Assembly: GCA_018401055.1 (NCBI GenBank)
Contig: JAGYLB010000093.1
Location: 1-64,000, forward strand
Source: Roseicyclus sp.
GTDB taxonomy: Bacteria; Pseudomonadota; Alphaproteobacteria; Rhodobacterales; Rhodobacteraceae
Direction: 5' to 3'
Length of the DNA: 64,000 nucleotides
The translations under genes and the position numbers were made by a program. The notes below the pieces were generated by a model, which did not search any database, was not told where the DNA came from, and was given only the letters and a program-made list of their open reading frames with translations. Positions 57,376 through 64,000 of this stretch are shown here, piece by piece (position 1 is the stretch's first letter; every line of letters starts with the position of its first letter).

Positions 57376-58425
57376 GGCCGGGAAAGACCAACCCGTCCAT
57401 CAGCTTGCGCGCGGTGCGCACGACGCCTGCGCGCAAGACCGTGCCATCTTGCGCCATCTCCAGCAGGACTTCGGCGGCCCCGGTCGGGTGTTCGACGCGG
57501 AACATACCGTCATCAGGCAGGACCGCCAGCGGTGCAGCGGGGCTCTCTCGCAGGGCGCAGGCGGTCGCCACGCTGACGGCGGCAAAGACGCCGATGGTGG
57601 AGTGGACGCGGAAGGGGATGAAGCTGCGCGTGGCGATGGACCCGCCCGCGCGGGGGGCTGAGACCAGCGTCATCTTGGGCACGGATTTCGACGCCACATC
57701 GCCCAAGGCCATCATCGGCCCGGCCTTGAGGCGGATCGCCTCGATCCGGGCTTTCAGCTTCGCGTCCCCCTCCAGCACTTCGGGCGCCTCATGGCCGGTC
57801 AGGCCAAAGGCGCTGGCGTCCATGATGACGCAAGGCATCCCGTTGTCGATCAGCGTGCAGGCGATACCGTCGATCATGTCGACGGCGCGGCCTGTGGGCA
57901 GAAGGCTGCCGCACATCGACCCGCCACATCGCCAAAGACCAGCGGCACGGCCGCATGCGCGCCCGGAACCCCGTCGATCCGCGTTGAGCCCTCGTAATCC
58001 ACAAGGCCGCCCGGCGTCTGGATCGTCGCGGTGGCGATCTCGCCGGTGTTGACCATGTGGATGCGCACCTCCGTTTCGCCATCCTGTGCCGTCACCAGAC
58101 CGCGTTCGATGGCGGCGTGGCCGACGCCGGCCAGAATATTGCCGCAGCCCTGCGCGTCGCTCACAAGAGCCTGGTCGACGAAAACCTGCAAGAACAGGTA
58201 GTCGACATCTGCATCCTCCCGCGTCGCGGGCGACAGGATCGCCACCTTTGAGGTCAAGGGGTCCGCCCCCCCGATCCCGTCGATCTGGCGCGCATCGGGG
58301 CTGCCCATGATCCTGAGCATCAGCGCGTCGATCGCTGCCCGCCCCTCGGGCAGATCGCGGGCGAGGAAATAGGCCCCCTTCGATGTGCCCCCCCGCATCC
58401 ACAGGCACGGGATGCCGTCAGACAT
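57365..58425 (-). CDS. galD: 4-oxalomesaconate tautomerase GalD (PrpF family; frameshift near 57925)
   Basis: About 353 residues. IPCLWMRGGTSKGAYFLARDLP opens the fold; the catalytic lysine is in PLTSKVAILSP and the cysteine in AQGCGNILAGVG. After the shift near 57925 it continues SLLPTGRAVDMIDGIACTLIDNG and ends RTARKLMDGLVFPG. GalD interconverts keto and enol forms of 4-oxalomesaconate. The placement right after LigK/GalC and GalB is the galBCD order, which supports the call over the other PrpF paralogues. It starts inside the aldolase end (overlap of eight bases). Confidence 0.87.
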
Positions 58426-59092
58426 ACGTCGAGGCCTTTCTCGGCCAGCCGCGCCCGCATGCCGTAAAGATCAAGCCCCAGCGCGCCCGAGGCCAGTTTC
58501 TCGCGCTTGGCTTCCTCGGCGGCCAGCCGTGCCTCGGGCGGCGGCCAAAACTGTCTCGGCCTCCTCGCGGCGCACCACGCAGACGCCGTCGTCATCGGCC
58601 AGGAATGATGTCGCCCGCGTTCACGATCTGGCCCGCGCAGACGATGGGCACGTTGACCGACCCCAGCGTTTCCTTGACCGTCCCCTCGGCGCTCACGGCC
58701 TTGGACCAGACCGGAAAGCCCATCGCGGTCAGATCGCGCACATCGCGCACGCCCGCCTCGATCACCAGCCCCTTGCAGCCCCGCGCCATGGCGGAGGTCG
58801 CCAGCAGGTCGCCGAAATAGCCATTGTCGCAAGGCGATGTGGGGGCGAGCACAAGGATGTCACCGTCTTGCAGCTGTTCGATGGCGACGTGCAGCATCCA
58901 GTTGTCGCCGGGGGGCGCGCTGATCGTCACTGCCGAACCGGCCACCTGCGCGCCCGCATAGATCGGCCGCATGTATGACCCGAGGTATCCGCGCCGCCCC
59001 TGCGCCTCGTGGACTGTGGCGACACCCGCTGTCCGCAGCTTTTCGATAACGGCGCGATCCGCGCGCGGGATGTCTCGAACGACGACATGCAT
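58418..59092 (-). CDS. ligK: 4-carboxy-4-hydroxy-2-oxoadipate aldolase LigK/GalC (frameshifts near 58605, 58555 and 58430)
   Basis: About 224 residues of the RraA-like class II pyruvate aldolases. [73 protein letters not shown], then the substrate/metal motif [20 protein letters not shown] with the Arg-Asp pair. The C-terminal helix is [30 protein letters not shown]. It cleaves CHA to pyruvate and oxaloacetate. The ATG at 59092 has AAGGA upstream. Three breaks lie in the last third. Confidence 0.87.
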
Positions 59093-59106
59093 GTCCGGTT
59101 CCTTTT

Positions 59107-59838
59107 TCAAAGTTCATCCACGGTGCGCGGAAAGATCGACTGGAACCCTTCGGCATATTTGCAGTCGCGTCCACCCGATTGGCCGCCTGAATTGCGCTTG
59201 AAATGGTTGGCGCGTTGCTGGGCCACGCGCGTGTAGAACTCCCACAGATGCGCTTGCCCGTTCATATGCTCCATCGCGGCGCGTTTCTTGTCCCACACAG
59301 GCGTGATGTCGAGGAAAGTGTCGGGCTTCCAGCCCATCTGCTCGGTCTGGTGCGGCTCGAAGAGGTAAAGCTGCGGCGCGCCCAGCACCTTTTGCCCGGG
59401 GTTGTGGCCCCAGGCCTGGGCGACCATCCGGGCCTCCAGCGCGACTTGCGTCATGTACATGTGGTCGGTGTTGTAGGGGTCGTATTGGCTATGGCTCATC
59501 ATCCAGGCGGGCTGCACCTTGCGGATCAGATCGACCAGCCGCATCTTGTCGTCCCGATCCAGCGCCAGCGGGTAGTCGCCCAGATCGAAACATTCGAGGT
59601 GATGGACACCCAACACCTCGGCGGCCGCCTCGGCTTCGGCCCGGCGGATCGCCTTGACCTCGTCGAGGCTTTTGCCTTCCTTCCACAGTTTCGCGCTTTC
59701 ACCGCGCTCGCCAAAGGACATGCAGGCTACCGTCACCTCATAGCCCATTTCGGCATGCAGCGCGATCGCGCCGCCGCAGCGCCAGACGAAATCGGCGGCA
59801 TGGGCCGACAGGATCAATGCGGTTTTCGGGGTGCTCAT
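59107..59838 (-). CDS. galB: 4-oxalomesaconate hydratase GalB (PIG-L/LmbE fold)
   Basis: 243 residues, intact. The PIG-L zinc motif is altered to [20 protein letters not shown], the form seen in Pseudomonas GalB rather than the HPDD of deacetylases; [20 protein letters not shown] supplies the second histidine. GalB hydrates 4-oxalomesaconate to 4-carboxy-4-hydroxy-2-oxoadipate, replacing LigJ. First gene of galB-ligK-galD. About 168 bases separate it from the divergent dehydrogenase. Confidence 0.9.
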   Translation of the reverse strand: MSTPKTALILSAHAADFVWRCGGAIALHAEMGYEVTVACMSFGERGESAKLWKEGKSLDEVKAIRRAEAEAAAEVLGVHHLECFDLGDYPLALDRDDKMRLVDLIRKVQPAWMMSHSQYDPYNTDHMYMTQVALEARMVAQAWGHNPGQKVLGAPQLYLFEPHQTEQMGWKPDTFLDITPVWDKKRAAMEHMNGQAHLWEFYTRVAQQRANHFKRNSGGQSGGRDCKYAEGFQSIFPRTVDEL

Positions 59839-59942
59839 CTGAGGGCGCCTTTCCTTCGGTGTCTGGGGCAGAGGAATATGGCGGCGGGTGGTGCTGGCAA
59901 TTCACTTTCGCCGCGTAATCCATAAATTTCAAGCATAACGAA

Positions 59943-59969
59943 TGGCAGCATCTTGTCGAAGATGGCAGC
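59943..59969. promoter_or_regulatory. Direct repeat with internal dyad between galB and the DUF1932 gene
   Basis: TGGCAGC at 59943-59949 and 59963-59969 (20 bp apart, two helical turns) flank ATCTT-GTCG-AAGAT. The region also holds ATAAATTTCAAGCATAACG. It is the best candidate for the LysR protein encoded downstream to bind for control of both directions. Confidence 0.45.
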
Positions 59970-60006
59970 CTGACCCAAACTGCATCGCAACGGGGAGGTG
60001 AGGCGC

Positions 60007-60884
60007 ATGACCATCGGAAACCATCATATTTCCTTTATCGGATTTGGAGAGGCAGCGGGGGCCTTTCTGTCGGGCTGGGCGCTGCCCGACCCCGCCCGCG
60101 TCGCCGCCTATGACATAAAGATGGAACAGAGCAGCACGGCTGATGCGATGCGCGCCCGCTATGCCGAGACAGGCATGCGCGGCTGTGCCTCACCCGCCGA
60201 GGCACTGGCGCGAACGGCCATGGTCTTTTGTGTCGTCACCGCCGATCAGGCGCTGGCCGCGGCTGAGGCGGCGGCCCCGCACCTGCCCCAAGGCGCGTTC
60301 TGGTTCGACTGCAATTCCTGTGCGCCTGCCACCAAGCGCCGCGCGGCCGAGGTGATCGAGGCGGCGGGCGGGCGTTATGTCGATGTCGCCGTGATGGCGC
60401 CGGTCTACCCCAAGCGCCACCATGTGCCGCTCAACATCGCGGGGCCACATGCCGAGGCGGCGGCGGATGTGCTGCGCGGGCTCGACATGAAACCCGTGAT
60501 CACGGGGCCGGAGGTCGGCCATGCCTCCTCGATCAAGATGATCCGCTCGGTCATGATCAGGGGCTGGAGGCGCTGGTCGCCGAATGTTTCCTGTCCGCCC
60601 GCCGCGCCGGCGTGGAGGAACAGGTGCTCGCCTCGCTCGAGGCCTCCGACCCCGATATCGCGTGGCGCAAGCGCGGGGCCTACAACCTTGAGCGGATGAT
60701 GGTCCATGGCGCGCGTCGCGCCTCGGAGCTGCGCGAGGTCGCCATCACGGTCGAGGATCTGGGCTTGCCGGGGCTGATGTCGGCGGCCACGGCGGACTGG
60801 CAAGACAGGATCGCGGCGCTCAAGGCCGACCCGGCCGAGCCTGACCTGACCGCGCGGCTGGATGCCATCCTGACCCGTCTATGA
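60007..60884 (+). CDS. NAD(P)-binding 6-phosphogluconate-dehydrogenase-like protein with DUF1932 (frameshift near 60555)
   Basis: About 292 residues. The nucleotide motif is ISFIGFGEAAGAFLSGWAL at residues 8-26; VFCVVTADQALAAAEAAAP and FWFDCNSCAPATKRRAAEVI follow, then VAVMAPVYPKRHHVPLNIAG. The C-terminal DUF1932 part resumes FLSARRAGVEEQVLASLEASDPD. Beta-hydroxyacid-dehydrogenase-like; a role with aromatic-derived keto acids is suggested by location beside gal genes. GGGGAGGTGAGG precedes the ATG; the stop overlaps the LysR start. Confidence 0.8.
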
Positions 60885-62107
60885 GCCTTGCCAGCCTGCG
60901 TCACCTGCGGCTGTTTCTGGCGGTGGTCGACCTGAAGTCGCTCACGCTGGCGGCCCAAGCCTGCGGCGTAACGCAACCGGCGGTGACGCAGGCCATGGCC
61001 AATCTGGAGGCGCGAGCGGGCGGCACGTTGTTCCAGCGCTCGCGCCACGGTGCCTTTGCGACCGACCGGGGCGTGGTGCTGGCCCACAGGGTCCGGCGCG
61101 CATTGGGGCTTCTTGATCCCGCGCTGTCGGATGTGTCGCCGCGCCTGCCACTGACGGTGACCCGCACGCAGATCACCGCGCTTGTCGCGGTGCGCGAGGC
61201 CGAGAATTTCACCCTTGCCGCCCGCAGGCTTGGCCTTGGGCAGCCCAGCGTCCACCGCGCCGTGGCGCAGGTCGAGCAGGAGGCCGGTCGCCCGCTCTTC
61301 GAGCGCAGCGCGCATGGCCTGATCCCGACGCCGGGCCTGCCGGGTGCTGGCGCAGCGGCGCGGCTGGCGCTGGCGGAACTGGATCAGGCCGAGGCCGATC
61401 TTGCCGAAATGGACGGAGCCGAGGCCGGGCGCATCGTCATCGGCGCGCTGCCGCTGTCGCGGTCGGCGATCTTGCCACGTGCGCTGGCCTGCTTTCGCGA
61501 GGCGCGCCCGCGCCAGCCCGTCACGGTGATCGACGGTGTCTATGGCGAGTTGCTGGCGGCGCTGCGGCGGGGCGATATCGACGTGATCGTGGGCGCCCTG
61601 CGCGACCCCGCGCCGATCGGCGATGTGGTGCAGGAACGGTTGTTCGACGACCGCCTTGCTTTCATCGCGGGGCGTTCGCATCCGATGGCGGTGCGCGCGT
61701 CCATCGCGGTTGCCGATCTGGCGCGCGAGCCTTGGGTGGTCCCGCGCGCAGGCACGCCCGCGCGGGCGCAATTCGACGGCATCTTTGCCGCCGCCGGCCT
61801 TGCCCCGCCGGTCAGTATCCTGGAAAGCGGGTCGATCCTGTTGATGCGCGAGATGCTGGATGAGGGGCGGCTTCTGGGCTGCATCTCGGGCGCGCAGGCC
61901 GAGGCCGAGATCCGCAAAGGGCTGGTGGCGCGTCTCGATGTACGGGTCGATCTGCCGGGGCGGCCCATCGGGCTGAGCACGCGCAGCGACTGGCACCCGA
62001 CGGCGGCACAACGCCTGATGCTCGACCTGATCCGTGCCGAGGGGCACAAGGCCGCGGCGGGTGATGCCCTTCTTTCCGGTGTGGCGAAGGGTTGCGCGCC
62101 GGGCTAG
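60881..62107 (+). CDS. LysR-family regulator with two tandem N-terminal HTH domains
   Basis: 408 residues. The first LysR helix-turn-helix is LRHLRLFLAVVDLKSLTLAA, VTQPAVTQAMANLEARAG, LFQRS; the second begins RTQITALVAVREAENFTLAARRLG and LGQPSVHRAVAQVEQEAG, RPLFERS. The effector domain then starts GRIVIGALPLSRSAILPRAL. Two nearby compensating indels seem to sit around 61335-61360 (GLIPTP then LAELDQAE are normal, the bases between are scrambled). Probable regulator of the gal cluster and the DUF1932 gene. The ATG overlaps the preceding stop. Confidence 0.85.
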   Translation: MSLASLRHLRLFLAVVDLKSLTLAAQACGVTQPAVTQAMANLEARAGGTLFQRSRHGAFATDRGVVLAHRVRRALGLLDPALSDVSPRLPLTVTRTQITALVAVREAENFTLAARRLGLGQPSVHRAVAQVEQEAGRPLFERSAHGLIPTPGLPGAGAAARLALAELDQAEADLAEMDGAEAGRIVIGALPLSRSAILPRALACFREARPRQPVTVIDGVYGELLAALRRGDIDVIVGALRDPAPIGDVVQERLFDDRLAFIAGRSHPMAVRASIAVADLAREPWVVPRAGTPARAQFDGIFAAAGLAPPVSILESGSILLMREMLDEGRLLGCISGAQAEAEIRKGLVARLDVRVDLPGRPIGLSTRSDWHPTAAQRLMLDLIRAEGHKAAAGDALLSGVAKGCAPG

Positions 62108-62147
62108 GCTTTCGGCCAAGCGGATTAGCAACGACCAAGGGGGCAGG

Positions 62148-63580
62148 ATGGGACAGCATGTGACGATCGCGCAGCGCCGGGCGGTTCTTGCCGAACCGCA
62201 TGACTGCACCGATGCGGCCGATGAGTTGACGATCCAGCACGCGTTGTTTGACACGCTGGTCAAGCGCGTGGGCCAAGACTTCGTGCCGCATCTGGCGACG
62301 GGCTGGACCGTCAGCGCTGATGCCCGCAACTGGCGGTTTCATCTGCGCCCGGGAGTGATGTTCCACGATGGCACGCCCTGCGACGCGGCGGCGGTGGTGG
62401 GATCGCTCGCGCGGATGGCGCGGCCAGACAAAGGCTATGCGCTGGGGGCGCCGGCTGTCTGGCGGCAATATCTGGGCGAGGCGCGGCTTTTGGCGACCGA
62501 CCCGCTGAGCGTGGTGATCGAGTTGCCCGAGCCGCTGGCCGATCTGCTCGACATCCTCGAACAGGGTTTCATCCTGTCGCCCGACAGTGCAGCGGCACTG
62601 GACCGGGGGGAGGATGTGGCCCCGGTGGGCTCAGGGCCTTATCGCCTGACCTCGCGCGGCCTTGACCGCATCACCGCCGCGCGCGTGGCGGGGCATTTCA
62701 CCCCTGGCGGACCGGCGCAGGTGACATGGCGCGCGGTGCCCGATCCGGCCGAGCGTCTGGCCTTGCTGCTGGCGGGCAAGGTAGAGGTGGCGACGCTTCT
62801 CGATCCTGCTCTGCCACCGGCGCTGGCAGCGGCGGGGCACAAAAGGCACGATTACCTGTCGCCGGTCGCGATCATCTACCTGCTCAATGCCGCGCGTGGT
62901 CCGCTGGCCGATGCGCGGCTGCGCCGGGCGCTCAGCCTTGGCATCGACCGTGCGGCGCTGATCGAAAGGGTTTTGGGCGGCATGGCGCGCCCGCTCCGCG
63001 GCTTTGTCAGCCCGATGCACTTTGGCGCGGGCGAGGCATCACGCGACCCGTTCGACCCTGATCAGGCACGCGCACTCATCGCCGAGGCGGGTTTTGGGAC
63101 AGGCCTGCGCTTGAGCGTCGATTGCCCCACCCGCCTGCCAGACGAGGCCGAACGCCTGACGGCGGCACTGGCCGAGCAACTGGCGCCCTTGGGCATCACG
63201 CTGGATGTCACGATCCACACCGACCGCGAAGGCTACGCCCATATGGTCCGCCGAAAGGAGATCGGGGATATGTGCGTCTTCGACTCCAGCCCGATGAGCA
63301 CATTCCGCGTGCTCTATGAAAAGATCGACGCCCGCGTGGCCGGGTCGTGGTGGCAGGGCTACCATAACGCCAGCGCCGAGGCCCTGCTTGACCGGGGCCG
63401 TCGCGAAGCCGACAGCGCCGCCCGCGCCGCGATCTACACGCAGGCCTACCGCGTCTTGCAGGACGACCCGCCGTGGCTCACGCTCTACAACCCGCTGCGC
63501 ACCATGGGCCTGGCAGGCGCGCATCCGGGCTACGCCATGCCCGTCGACGGGGTCATCGACGTGACCGCGCTGCCCTATGC

Positions 63581-63584
<4 letters not shown>
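62148..63584 (+). CDS. DppA/SBP_bac_5 family solute-binding-like protein without a signal peptide
   Basis: 478 residues, intact. After a start with GGGGGCAGG upstream, the protein begins [20 protein letters not shown] and quickly enters the family: [54 protein letters not shown] and [18 protein letters not shown], ending [15 protein letters not shown]. No hydrophobic leader is present, so it may be cytosolic or the true start may be lost. No ABC permease follows it; the next gene is convergent. A role next to the gal cluster is not obvious. Confidence 0.8.

Positions 63585-64000
<416 letters not shown>

Overview
The window is GC-rich DNA with short intergenic gaps and many ATGA or GTGA start/stop overlaps. 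Its gene content (TRAP-TAXI, tripartite tricarboxylate, AbrB and several ABC transporters, a heme-uptake island with TGA-N9-TCA-like boxes, PpaA/AerR-like and UbiG-like proteins) points to a Rhodobacterales alphaproteobacterium, roseobacter- or Paracoccus-like. No rRNA, tRNA, CRISPR array, insertion sequence or phage gene is visible. A striking technical feature is that about half of the genes are split by one or more single-base indels, often in short homopolymers, while flanking codons stay well conserved. I read these as sequence error and describe such genes as one unit with the break position.

Layout. 1-3444: polyamine-type ABC importer genes on the minus strand, divergent from a badly broken ROK regulator. 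3685-9302: LysR regulator divergent from an operon of LigI (2-pyrone-4,6-dicarboxylate lactonase), a TRAP 4TM/12TM fusion permease, a TAXI binding protein and a dienelactone-hydrolase-like enzyme. 9325-16598: a minus-strand operon, LacI regulator, sugar ABC importer (binding protein, two permeases, ATPase), GH63/trehalase-like glycosidase and PIG-L deacetylase, with a perfect 20-bp operator in front. 16600-18235: AT-richer segment with one methyltransferase. 18236-21899: B12-binding PpaA/AerR-like protein, UbiG-like and NnrU/MddA-like methyltransferases and a photolyase-like FAD protein. 22027-31506: heme island (HmuS, ExbB/ExbD/ExbD/TonB, receptor, heme monooxygenase, HmuVUT) with three related iron-box-like sites. 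31593-38537: flavin amine oxidase-like protein, an NtrC-type regulator with a degenerate GAFTGA loop, and a cyanate import and cyanase operon. 38621-41732: cupin, malate/lactate-type dehydrogenase, Kef-type antiporter. 41820-46098: TcuB/TcuA with GntR regulator and an AbrB-type membrane protein. 46111-51561: TctE/TctD-like two-component pair divergent from a TctC gene and a fused TctA-TctB permease. 51558-57375: isopropylmalate-dehydrogenase-like enzyme, PrpF-type isomerase, ThDP enzyme, D-2-hydroxyacid dehydrogenase, an unlisted 46-codon gene and a TauE/SafE permease. 57365-64000: GalD, LigK/GalC aldolase and GalB (lower gallate/protocatechuate 4,5-cleavage route), divergent from a DUF1932-type dehydrogenase, a LysR protein with two helix-turn-helix domains, a leaderless DppA-like binding protein and the edge of a polar amino-acid ABC ATPase.

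How it fits together. LigI opens 2-pyrone-4,6-dicarboxylate to 4-oxalomesaconate; GalD, GalB and LigK would then tautomerise, hydrate and cleave it to pyruvate and oxaloacetate. No ring-cleaving dioxygenase is present, and LigI is coupled to a TRAP transporter, which suggests uptake of the pyrone diacid (or a close relative) from outside. The tricarboxylate modules between 41.8 and 57.4 kb form a second polycarboxylate block whose enzymes make chemical sense as a route but match no pathway I can name.
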